Shown: one piece after another, positions 1-7,927 of the stretch
Position numbering within the stretch: the first letter of the stretch is position 1
Layout of the letters: each line of letters opens with the position of its first letter
DNA from: Candidatus Nitrosopumilus sp.
GTDB taxonomy: Archaea; Thermoproteota; Nitrososphaeria; Nitrososphaerales; Nitrosopumilaceae
Direction: 5' to 3'
NCBI GenBank assembly: GCA_029864805.1
Contig: JAOTSS010000019.1
Location: 1-32,344 of the forward strand
Length of the DNA stretch: 32,344 bases
The notes under the pieces: generated by a model
Told to the model about the DNA's origin: nothing
Seen by the model: the letters and a program-made list of their open reading frames with translations, nothing else
Database searches by the model: none
Position numbers and translations under genes: made by a program

Positions 1-10
1 AAGAGTTTTC

Positions 11-94
11 GCAGAGGTCGCCTAGCTCGGTAGGGCGCGGGCCTTGAGAGCCTGTGTGCGCAAGCATACGGGGGTTCAAATCCCTCTCTCTGCG
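11..94 (+). tRNA. tRNA-Ser(UGA)
   Basis: A complete type II cloverleaf can be folded. The acceptor GCAGAGG pairs with CTCTGC plus a G-U, and the discriminator is G. The anticodon stem CGGGC/GCCTG closes the loop CTTGAGA, giving anticodon TGA. A long variable arm (TGTGC-GCAA-GCATA) marks a class II tRNA, and the T arm is GGGGG-TTCAAAT-CCCTC. TGA plus the long variable arm gives Ser. No CCA is encoded and no intron is seen. Its 3' end lies two bases from the stop codon of the convergent rfcS gene. Confidence 0.93.
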
Positions 95-114
95 TTTTAA
101 TTTTCTATTTTTCC
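95..114 (+). terminator. Possible U-rich terminator of tRNA-Ser
   Basis: Directly after the tRNA-Ser 3' end the plus strand is a run of T tracts (TTTT, TTTT, TTTTT with few interruptions). Archaeal RNA polymerase can terminate on U-rich stretches without a hairpin. The tract lies inside the last codons of the convergent rfcS gene. The assignment is inferred from base composition only. Confidence 0.35.
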
Positions 115-1047
115 AAGTTCTGCCAACATTGCAGATAACTGAATCTCAGAATTTGCACCAACTAGAACTCTATAATCATATTTTGCAATAATCTCTAAAA
201 TGTCTGATAACTTTTCATGTTTTGATTTGAACACTGCTGAGTTGATATATTTTAAAAAATCTGATTCTGACATTCCATACACTTTGATTAGTTCTATCAT
301 CTTCTCTCTTGCTTCTGCAACCTTACCTGCTAATGCAATCTTTAGTACTTTATCCACATCACTGGTTTTAGTAAGGCCAGCTGATCCCTTTACATGCTCT
401 TCAGTGATTTCTCCAAGGCTTGCTGTTGCCTGCATTAGATTAATTGCATGTCTCATATCCCCTTCAGAATAATCATAAATTGCCTTGAGACCTTTTTTGT
501 CAAATTTGACTTTCTCATTTTTTGCAATCTCTTGTAGTCTTTTAATGAGATCCTCCTCTGGAATTGTTGTGAACTTGAAGGTCGCGCATCTGCTTTGGAT
601 TGGGTCAATGATTTTTGAAATGTTGTTTGCAATGAAAATAAACCTACAAATTTTTGCAGTGTCTTCTATTATTCTTCTTAGTGCTGTTTGAGCGTCTGCA
701 GTCATCTCATCTGCTTCATCTAAGATAATAATCTTAAATGGAACCTCCCCCATTCCAGCAAATCTTGAGAATTTCTTAACTTTCTCTCTGACCATGCCAA
801 TTCCTCTCTCATCAGATGCGTTTAACTCAAGTGTGTAATCTTTGAAATTCTCTCCCAAGATTTGATTTGCAATACATAATGCAGCAGTTGTTTTTCCAAC
901 TCCTGCAGAACCTGAAAACATCAGATGCGGCATATCTGTTGGATCTTTGATTAGTGCCTGCAAACTACCAATTATTTCAGTCTGGTTTACAATTTCTGAG
1001 AGCTTTGTTGGTCGATATTTCTCTACCCACATACCACTTCCCAACAT
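97..1047 (-). CDS. rfcS: Replication factor C small subunit (clamp loader ATPase)
   Basis: AAA+ ATPase subunit that, with RfcL, opens and loads the PCNA sliding clamp at primer-template junctions. The N-terminus carries the family signature WVEKYRP. Walker A GSAGVGKT lies near residue 46, Walker B ILDEADEM near residue 108, and the SRC arginine-finger motif (QSRCATF) near residue 151. The length of 316 aa is usual for archaeal RfcS. Two in-frame ATGs exist, at 1047 and 1032 (the second gives MWVEKYRP). A TATA-like box centred at about 1073 lies 26-27 bp before 1047, which favours 1047 as a leaderless start. The partner rfcL lies about 25 kb away, at 25887. The gene ends two bases from the 3' end of tRNA-Ser, on the opposite strand. 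Confidence 0.95.
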   Translation of the reverse strand: MLGSGMWVEKYRPTKLSEIVNQTEIIGSLQALIKDPTDMPHLMFSGSAGVGKTTAALCIANQILGENFKDYTLELNASDERGIGMVREKVKKFSRFAGMGEVPFKIIILDEADEMTADAQTALRRIIEDTAKICRFIFIANNISKIIDPIQSRCATFKFTTIPEEDLIKRLQEIAKNEKVKFDKKGLKAIYDYSEGDMRHAINLMQATASLGEITEEHVKGSAGLTKTSDVDKVLKIALAGKVAEAREKMIELIKVYGMSESDFLKYINSAVFKSKHEKLSDILEIIAKYDYRVLVGANSEIQLSAMLAELGKIEN

Positions 1048-1069
1048 GAGTCCTAAGGCCTAATCCCCA

Positions 1070-1077
1070 TTAATAAA
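1070..1077 (-). promoter_or_regulatory. TATA-like box of rfcS
   Basis: On the minus strand this reads TTTATTAA. Its centre is 26.5 bp from the ATG at 1047, the spacing expected for an archaeal TATA box and a leaderless transcript. Inferred from sequence and spacing only. Confidence 0.5.
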
Positions 1078-1137
1078 TCCGAATTGGTTATTGTATCATA
1101 CCACATCTTAAAATCAAAATTACTCCTAATTCCATGC

Positions 1138-1234
1138 GATCAGCCTGAGATTAATTAGGATCAATTGATCTCACTAAATTGTTAACAGAATTGATCGATC
1201 CGATACTTGAGGATCTAAAAGAGGATAAGTGATC
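1138..1234. other. GATC-dense intergenic stretch before GINS
   Basis: The 191-bp gap between rfcS and GINS holds seven GATC tetramers, at 1138, 1159, 1167, 1193, 1197, 1212 and 1231. They include a perfect 12-bp palindrome GATCAATTGATC at 1159-1170 and the doubled GATCGATC at 1193-1200. In DNA of about one-third GC, a GATC is expected roughly every 300 bp. The last one (GTGATC, four bases before the GINS ATG) can pair with the extended anti-Shine-Dalgarno sequence. The role of the rest is unknown; a methylation-sensitive or protein-binding region is one possibility. Confidence 0.5.
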
Positions 1235-1238
1235 TCGA

Positions 1239-1769
1239 ATGGAAATTGATAAAGTAGAAAAAGTGCATTCAATTGGATATCGCCTAAAGGATGCAAAATT
1301 TACAGTTAATCATGATGTCAAATTCAATGTGGCAGGAGTAAAAATTGAAGCAACTCAAGGTGACACTAACAATATTCCTCAATGGATAGGAAAGATTCTA
1401 TCTGATAATAACTTGGGAATATTAGATTCTCCAGATATGATTACCGAATTAAAACAAGCACTATCAAAAGAAAAGATGGTTGGTGAATATCAAATATCTA
1501 CCCTTGATCCACACTTTTACATAAAATTAAGAGAATCTCTGAAAGAACTAAATCGTGATGATTTTGATAAAGTTGAAAGTATGATGCTTGAGTTATTTAG
1601 AATGAGACGAGGTAAACTAGTAAAGATGGCTGACTCAATCAAACTAAATTCTGAATTATACAATAAGCTAACTGTTGAGGAAAATATCTTTTACAAAACT
1701 ATCTATGATAACAGCAAAGAATTCGAAAAACAAATTACGGGAGGCTTAAATGAGCACCAAACAAACTAA
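1239..1769 (+). CDS. GINS complex subunit, replication
   Basis: A 176-aa protein that I read as the archaeal GINS subunit, part of the CMG-like helicase complex with MCM and Cdc45/RecJ homologues. The middle and C-terminal region (about residues 85-150) is the helical GINS A-domain type: ESLKELNRDDFDKVE, then a basic RMRRGKL segment, which is typical of Sld5/Psf-like proteins. The call rests on this pattern and on direct linkage to mcm, whose start codon lies 20 bp inside this gene. An extended Shine-Dalgarno-like GTGATC sits four bases before the ATG. Whether it is the Gins15 or Gins23 type cannot be settled by eye. Confidence 0.8.
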   Translation: MEIDKVEKVHSIGYRLKDAKFTVNHDVKFNVAGVKIEATQGDTNNIPQWIGKILSDNNLGILDSPDMITELKQALSKEKMVGEYQISTLDPHFYIKLRESLKELNRDDFDKVESMMLELFRMRRGKLVKMADSIKLNSELYNKLTVEENIFYKTIYDNSKEFEKQITGGLNEHQTN

Positions 1770-3837
1770 TACTTTTACCGATTCTGCTTTATCTGATATA
1801 GTAAAAGAATTTCTAACTAGATTCAAAGATAAAAATGGTCACTACAAGTATGTAGATGCTATTGATGAGATGATGCCAAAGAATGCAAAATACATCATCG
1901 TAGATTATAATGATTTAGTTGTAGAGCCACAAATTGAGGTAATATTTTCTACAAATCCTGATAGAATATTTGATGCATTTTCTAGAGCTATCAAAGAAGC
2001 ATTACAAATAAGATTTCCTGATTATGCTGAAAAAATTAAAGATGAAGTTCGTGTAAGATTAATTAATTTTCCGCTTGAGCGAAGTCTAAGACAAATCAAT
2101 GCTGAAACAATTGGACACATTACAAGTGTTTCAGGAATGGTAGTTAGAGCATCAGAAGTAAAACCTCTTGCGAAAGAACTAGTATTTGTATGTCCTGATG
2201 AACACACAACTAAAGTAATTCAACTAAAAGGAATGGATGTAAAAATTCCAATCGTCTGTGATAACCCAAATTGTAAACAGCGTGATTTTGAGTTAAAACC
2301 CGAAGCAAGCAAGTTTATTGATTTTCAGATTCTACGATTACAAGAACTTCCTGAGGATTTGCCACCAGGACAACTTCCTCACTATATTGATGTCACAATT
2401 AGGCAGGATTTGGTAGATAATTCAAGGCCTGGTGATCGAATTATTCTCACAGGTGTTGTTAGAGTAGAGCAAGAATCAGTTGCAGGAATTCAAAGAGGTC
2501 ACAGTGGATTATATCGATTAAGAATTGAAGGGAATAATATTGAATTTTTGAGTGGTCGTGGATCTAAAACTGATAGAAAAATTGGAAGAGAGGAAATCTC
2601 ACCCGAAGAAGAAAAAATGATCAAATCGCTAAGTCAAAGCTCTGATGTTTATCAACGACTAATTGATTCCTTTGCACCACACATTCAAGGACAATCGTTA
2701 ATCAAAGAAGCAATTTTGTTACTTATTGTTGGTTCTAATCAAAGATTACTTGGTGATGGCAGTAAGATTAGAGGAGACATTAACGTATTTCTAGTTGGAG
2801 ATCCTGGTACTGCAAAAAGTGAAATGCTAAAATTCTGTGCAAGAATTGCACCAAGAGGCTTGTATACTTCTGGTAGAGGTTCAACTGCTGCAGGACTTAC
2901 AGCTGCTGTAGTTCGTGATAAAACAGGAATTATGATGTTAGAAGCTGGCGCAGTAGTATTAGGTGATCAAGGTCTTGTAAGTATAGACGAATTTGACAAG
3001 ATGAAACCTGAAGATAGAAGTGCTTTACACGAAGTTATGGAGCAACAATCAGCGAGTATTGCAAAGGGTGGTATTGTTGCCACACTAAATGCTAGAACTT
3101 CAATTTTAGCGGCAGCAAATCCTATGTATGGAAAATATGATCCATTCAAAAATATTACGGAAAATGTAAATTTGCCAATTCCATTACTTACTAGATTTGA
3201 TCTGATCTTTGTTGTAAGAGATATCCCAACAAAAGAACGGGATGAAAAGATTGCAAGGCACATTATTCAAAGAAACACCACTCAAGGAACAGATAAAAAA
3301 TCCGTCATTGAGGTTGATTTGCTTACAAAATACCTCTCATATGCAAAACGTGGTATTCCTGAATTGACAAGAGAAGCAGAAGAAAAAATTCTGTCCTATT
3401 ATCTCCAGATGAGAAATGTGGAATCTGAAGAAATGATTACCGTAACTCCTAGGCAGCTCGAAGGAATCATTCGACTTTCTACAGCAAGAGCTAGATTGCT
3501 CATGAAAGATAAGGTAGAAGAGGAAGATGCTGAACGTGCTATATTCCTTATTCAGAGTATGCTTCAAGATGCGGGAGTTGACGTCAATACTGGAAAGGTA
3601 GATCTTGGAGTGTTACAAGGAAAACCAAGAAGTGAAGTCTCCAAGATGCAATTATTCATGGATATTCTAAAAAGTCTTGAAGGTGACAATAAAGTTCCCG
3701 TAGAAGAAAGAATGTTTGTCCAAGAACTTGAAAAGAGTGAAAAATTCACAGAAGAGGAAGCAAGAAACTATATCCGAAGAATGCTTAGAGAAGCATCTAT
3801 TTATGAATCAAAACCCGGTCACTATAACCGAGTATGA
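1750..3837 (+). CDS. mcm: MCM replicative DNA helicase
   Basis: Hexameric 3'-5' helicase that unwinds DNA at the replication fork. The 695-aa length is normal for archaeal MCM. The N-terminal domain has a zinc site at about residues 147-176 (C, H, then CDNPNC). The AAA+ core has Walker A GDPGTAKS at 350-357, Walker B with D413-E414 (SIDEFDKM), and the arginine finger R482 in LLTRFDLIF. A winged-helix region follows at about residues 625-695. The start has a good ribosome site (GGGAGG, five bases upstream) inside the end of GINS. The stop overlaps the hel308 start as ATGA, so GINS, mcm and hel308 are probably co-transcribed and translationally coupled. Confidence 0.97.
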   Translation: MSTKQTNTFTDSALSDIVKEFLTRFKDKNGHYKYVDAIDEMMPKNAKYIIVDYNDLVVEPQIEVIFSTNPDRIFDAFSRAIKEALQIRFPDYAEKIKDEVRVRLINFPLERSLRQINAETIGHITSVSGMVVRASEVKPLAKELVFVCPDEHTTKVIQLKGMDVKIPIVCDNPNCKQRDFELKPEASKFIDFQILRLQELPEDLPPGQLPHYIDVTIRQDLVDNSRPGDRIILTGVVRVEQESVAGIQRGHSGLYRLRIEGNNIEFLSGRGSKTDRKIGREEISPEEEKMIKSLSQSSDVYQRLIDSFAPHIQGQSLIKEAILLLIVGSNQRLLGDGSKIRGDINVFLVGDPGTAKSEMLKFCARIAPRGLYTSGRGSTAAGLTAAVVRDKTGIMMLEAGAVVLGDQGLVSIDEFDKMKPEDRSALHEVMEQQSASIAKGGIVATLNARTSILAAANPMYGKYDPFKNITENVNLPIPLLTRFDLIFVVRDIPTKERDEKIARHIIQRNTTQGTDKKSVIEVDLLTKYLSYAKRGIPELTREAEEKILSYYLQMRNVESEEMITVTPRQLEGIIRLSTARARLLMKDKVEEEDAERAIFLIQSMLQDAGVDVNTGKVDLGVLQGKPRSEVSKMQLFMDILKSLEGDNKVPVEERMFVQELEKSEKFTEEEARNYIRRMLREASIYESKPGHYNRV

Positions 3838-5960
3838 AAATTGAACAACTAGATCTTCCAAAACCCGCAATTGAATTTTTACAATCCCAAGGTTTTGAAA
3901 AATTATACCCTCCACAAGCTGACAGTATAAAATCTGGATTGTTGAATGGCAAAAGTATTCTAGTGTCCGCTCCTACCGCAAGTGGAAAAACTCTGATTGC
4001 AATGCTTGCAATAATTAGTTATCTTTCAAAAAATAATGGTAAGGTAATCTATCTTAGTCCTTTACGTGCATTAGCTGCTGAAAAGTTTTCAGAATTTAAA
4101 AAACTAGAAAAAGTATCGTTGGGGAAGAAAATCAAGGTTGGAATATCAACTGGTGATTTTGAAAATATTGAAAAAAACCTAGAAAAAAGTGACGTATTGA
4201 TATTAACAAACGAAAAGATGGATTCAATAATTAGACATGGTGTAGGATGGGTTGAAGAAATTGGATTAGTTATTTCAGATGAAGTACATTTGATTGGAGA
4301 TGAAAGTCGAGGTCCAACCCTTGAAATGATTTTAACACAACTAAAACTTTTAGATACAAAACCTCAACTTGTGGGCCTTAGTGCAACAATTACCAACTCT
4401 GATGAGATTGCAGATTGGCTTAACTGTAAACTGGTAAAAAATGACTGGCGACCAGTACCTCTTTCTGAAGGTGTATGTGATGGAGGAGAGGTCATTATGG
4501 ATGATGGTAAAACCTTTGAAGTTGAACGCAGTATGCGTGGAACACCTATTGATTTAGGCGTGCAATCAGTACAACAAGGAGGACAATCACTAGTATTTGC
4601 AGAGACCAGAACTCGCTCCAAATCTCTTGCAACGAAAGCTGCAGATGCGATTTTTCAGATTTTAAAAAAAAATGAATTAACTGAATTGGAAAAAACATCA
4701 AAAAAAATTCTCATTGAAAATGAACATACAGAACTAGTGAAAACATTGGCACTTCTAGTTAAAAAAGGAGTTGCATTTCATCATGCAGGACTAAATCAAA
4801 AATGCAGAGAGATTATCGAGGCAGAATTTCGTAAAGGAACAATAAAGCTATTGTCATCGACTCCGACTTTAGCTGCGGGGGTTAATCTTCCTGCAAGAAG
4901 AGTTGTAATCTCAAACATTAATCGATATAATGCAAAGGTCGGAGCAAATAGGCCAATTAGTATTCTGGAATACAAACAACTATGCGGTAGAGCTGGTCGA
5001 CCTCAGTACGATGATTACGGTGAATCAATAATTGTTGGAAATGGAAACACTGAAGATCTTATGGAGTATTATATTAACGGGGAACCAGAAGCAATAGTTT
5101 CAAAAATTACTGATGATAGATCTTTGAGAACTCACATTCTTAGTGTAATAGTAACACATCCTGGAATTAAAAAAGAAGAAATTTTGGAATTCTTTTTACA
5201 AACATTGGGGGGACTACAATCTAGAAAACCAACTATAAAATTTGCAATTGATATATCTCTACGTTTTCTTTCTAGTAAATATCTGATACTCAAAAAAGGA
5301 GAAAGATACGCAGCTACTGAATTTGGTAAAAAGACATCTATGTTGTACATTGATCCTTTAACTGCGACATACTTTAGAGACGCAATTGAAAATGTATCTA
5401 AAGAAAGAAACCATACATTTGGATTTTTACATTTGATTTCAAATTGTGATGAATTTTTTCCAAAATTTTCACTACGACAAAAAGACTATGAATCAGCAAG
5501 TCTAATGATAGAAAACAATTCTTCAGAACTACTAGAACCAATTTCTGAATATGATTGCTCAAGAAGTCTTTTGGCTTTGCAGTCTTGGATTACTGAATCT
5601 TCAGAATTATCTTTATCTGATAGTCTTGGAATCGAGTCTGGCGATATGCATAGGATGACTGAAAATGCTAATTGGCTTACATATTGCCTAAGAGAGATTT
5701 CCAAACATGTTGAGAGAGTAGATTTGCTTGACGAATTGGCTGATCTACGAACAAGAATTGTATATGGAATACGAGGAGAATTACTTGACCTGGTTAAAGT
5801 TAAGGGTATTGGAAGGGTCAGAGCTAGAATTCTATACAAACATGGAATAAAGAATTTAGATGATTTGGCAAAGATTCCGGTGAATAAATTGGCGGAGATT
5901 GATAAAATCGGTTCAACCATTGCAGATAACATAAAGACAGAGTTACGAAAAGTTAGATAA
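3834..5960 (+). CDS. hel308: Hel308/Hjm-type superfamily 2 DNA helicase
   Basis: ATP-dependent 3'-5' helicase of the archaeal Hel308 (Ski2-like) family, which acts on stalled forks and recombination intermediates. Motif I is APTASGKT at 46-53, motif II DEVH at 149-152, motif III GLSATI, and motif VI QLCGRAGRPQ. The C-terminal region (about 645-700) has helix-hairpin-helix sequence (KGIGRVRARILYKHGI), as in the ratchet and HhH domains of Hel308. The 708-aa length matches the family. The ATG overlaps the mcm stop by four bases. Linkage to mcm and GINS suggests replication-coupled repair, an inference from position. Confidence 0.93.
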   Translation: MKIEQLDLPKPAIEFLQSQGFEKLYPPQADSIKSGLLNGKSILVSAPTASGKTLIAMLAIISYLSKNNGKVIYLSPLRALAAEKFSEFKKLEKVSLGKKIKVGISTGDFENIEKNLEKSDVLILTNEKMDSIIRHGVGWVEEIGLVISDEVHLIGDESRGPTLEMILTQLKLLDTKPQLVGLSATITNSDEIADWLNCKLVKNDWRPVPLSEGVCDGGEVIMDDGKTFEVERSMRGTPIDLGVQSVQQGGQSLVFAETRTRSKSLATKAADAIFQILKKNELTELEKTSKKILIENEHTELVKTLALLVKKGVAFHHAGLNQKCREIIEAEFRKGTIKLLSSTPTLAAGVNLPARRVVISNINRYNAKVGANRPISILEYKQLCGRAGRPQYDDYGESIIVGNGNTEDLMEYYINGEPEAIVSKITDDRSLRTHILSVIVTHPGIKKEEILEFFLQTLGGLQSRKPTIKFAIDISLRFLSSKYLILKKGERYAATEFGKKTSMLYIDPLTATYFRDAIENVSKERNHTFGFLHLISNCDEFFPKFSLRQKDYESASLMIENNSSELLEPISEYDCSRSLLALQSWITESSELSLSDSLGIESGDMHRMTENANWLTYCLREISKHVERVDLLDELADLRTRIVYGIRGELLDLVKVKGIGRVRARILYKHGIKNLDDLAKIPVNKLAEIDKIGSTIADNIKTELRKVR

Positions 5961-6953
5961 TTGATTGAATTAATACTTCCGGCAATAGTTTCTTGTATTG
6001 TTGCATTTTTTGTAGTGTTTGCAATGACTCCTCTCCTAATTAAATTTCTTGAAAAAAGAAATCTTACAGTAAAAGACATGAATAAAAAAGAAGATACGAT
6101 GATTGCAAGACCTGGTGGGATATCTATTGTTGCAGGAATTATTTTATCTGAAATTGTACTTTATGCATTTTTACAATTAAATGAAATTCTTGCAATAACT
6201 CTTACAACATTCACAGCTTTCCTAATAGGATATGTTGATGATAGAAGAGTTATGGGTGGTTGGTTTAAACCTGTAGCACTTGCATTTGCAGCAATCCCAA
6301 TCATTGTATTTGGTGTATATGGAACAGATCTTGCTTTTCCCATATTTGGCACGGTTCAAATCCCAGTATTGTATATTGGTTTGATAATTTTCATGATCTC
6401 AATTACTGGAAATACAATTAATTCAATTGATGTTCTAAATGGTGTTGCTAGTGGCTTTATGGTGATTGCAAGTTTTTCATTATCTGTATGTTTATTTATT
6501 ATGCAAAATTATGAGGTTGCAATTATTAGTTTACCATTAGGTTTTGTTTCCTTGGCATTTTATAAATATCATAAAATTCCAAGTAAAATTTTTCCTGGTG
6601 ATTCTGGCGCGTTAACTTTGGGTGCAATGTATGGCGCAATTGCTATCGTGGGTAGTGTTGAAATTATTGCTGCTGTAGCATTATTGCCAGCAGTTGTCAA
6701 CTCATTTTTGTTTCTCTCAAGCGTTAAACAAATAGTAGAACACAGACAAATCAAAGGAAAGCCTGTAGAGCATACTGATGATTTTAAACTCAAAGCAACT
6801 AATGACAAAACTGCACCTGTAACTTTGGTAAGATTGATTCTTGCTGGAGGTCCACTTACTGAAAAACAGGTTGGATTTGCAATCTTCAAACTTGCAATTT
6901 TTTCAGGAATCTTGGCAATAATTACAACATTTCTAATGGGGATAAATTCATGA
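5961..6953 (+). CDS. Polyprenyl-phosphate GlcNAc-1-phosphate transferase-like (GT4/MraY family)
   Basis: Integral membrane enzyme of the MraY/WecA/Alg7 (glycosyltransferase 4) family. These enzymes transfer a sugar-1-phosphate from a UDP-sugar to a polyprenyl or dolichyl phosphate, the first step of lipid-linked glycan assembly. The 330-aa protein has about ten hydrophobic spans. Seen motifs are RPGGISIVAG, the Asp pair in GYVDDRRVMGG, NTINSIDVLNG and FPGDSGALTLG. A role in archaeal N-glycosylation (AglH-like) is inferred. The first codon is TTG directly after the hel308 stop. No ATG lies near it, and the first membrane span begins at once, so TTG is the likely start. It may continue the replication operon transcript. 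Confidence 0.82.
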   Translation: MIELILPAIVSCIVAFFVVFAMTPLLIKFLEKRNLTVKDMNKKEDTMIARPGGISIVAGIILSEIVLYAFLQLNEILAITLTTFTAFLIGYVDDRRVMGGWFKPVALAFAAIPIIVFGVYGTDLAFPIFGTVQIPVLYIGLIIFMISITGNTINSIDVLNGVASGFMVIASFSLSVCLFIMQNYEVAIISLPLGFVSLAFYKYHKIPSKIFPGDSGALTLGAMYGAIAIVGSVEIIAAVALLPAVVNSFLFLSSVKQIVEHRQIKGKPVEHTDDFKLKATNDKTAPVTLVRLILAGGPLTEKQVGFAIFKLAIFSGILAIITTFLMGINS

Positions 6954-7180
6954 AATCTGATCTATATGGATTCCTGTTTGCCATGTGGGTTTTGATTCTG
7001 CTTGGAGGTGGAATTCTCGTTACAATTTTAGGACCGTTCTCAATTTCTGGATTTGGTTTATTTGATATGTTAATTACATCAATCATTAAAGCTATGATTG
7101 CGATAATTCTTGTTGTAATTTGGATTTTAATTTTATCAAAACTGAAAAACTGGATTTTTAGAAAAGAGATTGACTCTTAA
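6950..7180 (+). CDS. Small two-span membrane protein, unknown function
   Basis: A 76-aa protein whose ATG overlaps the preceding transferase stop by four bases, so it is probably translated in coupling with it. It has two hydrophobic segments (about residues 8-28 and 38-63) and a basic C-terminal tail (KLKNWIFRKE), suggesting a cytoplasmic C-terminus. I do not recognise a family. Because it always follows the membrane glycan enzyme here, it could be an accessory subunit, but that is a guess. Its TAA stop lies within TTAA at 7177-7180, and the convergent acetyltransferase gene uses the same four bases for its own TAA. Confidence 0.7.
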   Translation: MKSDLYGFLFAMWVLILLGGGILVTILGPFSISGFGLFDMLITSIIKAMIAIILVVIWILILSKLKNWIFRKEIDS

Positions 7181-7653
7181 CTTTCTTTCCATTTCCTTTG
7201 TTTCTTATCGTATTCTTTTCTACTGTATCTTATGGTAGCTGGAGAACCAATCACCACGGAATTTTCAGGAACGTCTCTTGTTACAACAGACCCCATTGCA
7301 ACAACACTATTTTTTCCTACAGTAACTCCTGCGTTGATTACTGCACGTGCATTAATTATTGCATTATCTTCAATGGTAACCCCTATCATTTTATCACACA
7401 TTGGATAAGGATCATTTGTTAGAACTACTCCTGGACCAATGAAAACATTCTTTCCAATTTTGGATAAAGGCGGAATGTATGCTTGACCCTCTATCTTTGT
7501 ATTTTTACCAATCTTTACATCATAATCAATATGTGCAAGAGATCCTATCTTGACATTATCTCCAATTTCCGCATTGTCACCAACATATGAATAATGCCAA
7601 ATCTGAACCTTTTCACCAATTTTTGCTTTATCTGAAATAAAATTTGTAACCAT
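7177..7653 (-). CDS. Left-handed beta-helix (hexapeptide) N-acetyltransferase, WbpD-like
   Basis: The 158-aa protein is built of hexapeptide repeats ([IV]GxxxxI: AKIGEKVQI, AEIGDNVKI, VKIGKNTKI, SKIGKNVFI, VTVGKNSVV), which fold into a left-handed beta helix acting as a trimeric acyltransferase. The segment GPGVVLTNDPYPM resembles WbpD/WlbB enzymes, which N-acetylate UDP-3-amino sugars using acetyl-CoA. It is the last gene of a minus-strand run with a Gfo/Idh/MocA oxidoreductase, as in Wbp/Wlb pathways of acetamido-sugar synthesis. The sugar substrate is inferred, not shown. Its start is four bases after the Trm112-like stop, and its stop overlaps the convergent small membrane gene. Confidence 0.85.
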   Translation of the reverse strand: MVTNFISDKAKIGEKVQIWHYSYVGDNAEIGDNVKIGSLAHIDYDVKIGKNTKIEGQAYIPPLSKIGKNVFIGPGVVLTNDPYPMCDKMIGVTIEDNAIINARAVINAGVTVGKNSVVAMGSVVTRDVPENSVVIGSPATIRYSRKEYDKKQRKWKES

Positions 7654-7657
7654 TATC

Positions 7658-7927
7658 TTACAAATGCCATGGATTTCCTTGTGTAATAATTTTCTTAGGC
7701 AATGCCTCTTTGTAATTTCTTAGAAAATCCATCTCTTGTTTTTTATCCCTTAATTCATCTGGGAGCATTATTGGAATTCCTTCTATGATTGGGTAAAATC
7801 TTGAACACTTTTCACAAAATAATGCCCCTTCAGATATTACATTGTCTTTTTCCTTAATCTCAAATAATTCTAGAGGGTGATTTTTATCAATTGGACATGC
7901 CAAAATGTCCATCATTGTTTTATTCAT
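7658..7927 (-). CDS. Trm112-like small zinc protein
   Basis: An 89-aa protein of the Trm112/UPF0434 fold. The N-terminus MMDILACPID matches the family's ILACPxC start, followed by EGALFCEKCSRFYPIIEGIPIMLPDE, where CxxC (38, 41) and the YPIxxGIPxML segment are typical. Only three Cys remain of the usual four, because the CPxC position reads CPID. D14 or H17 might replace the ligand. Trm112 proteins activate methyltransferases, and bacterial YcaR-type members sit among sugar and lipid A genes. Here it lies between an oxidoreductase and an acetyltransferase, with an ATGA overlap to the former, which suggests a partner role in that pathway (inference). Confidence 0.82.
   Translation of the reverse strand: MNKTMMDILACPIDKNHPLELFEIKEKDNVISEGALFCEKCSRFYPIIEGIPIMLPDELRDKKQEMDFLRNYKEALPKKIITQGNPWHL

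Noticed and set aside
1138..1234. Replication origin in the GATC-rich gap
   Set aside because: No orc1/cdc6 gene, origin recognition box repeats or long A/T-rich unwinding element is seen. Replication genes nearby are not sufficient evidence.
5486..6079. A 197-aa minus-strand open frame across the end of hel308 and the start of the membrane transferase
   Set aside because: It lies opposite two clearly coding genes with recognisable motifs and shows no family features or promoter.
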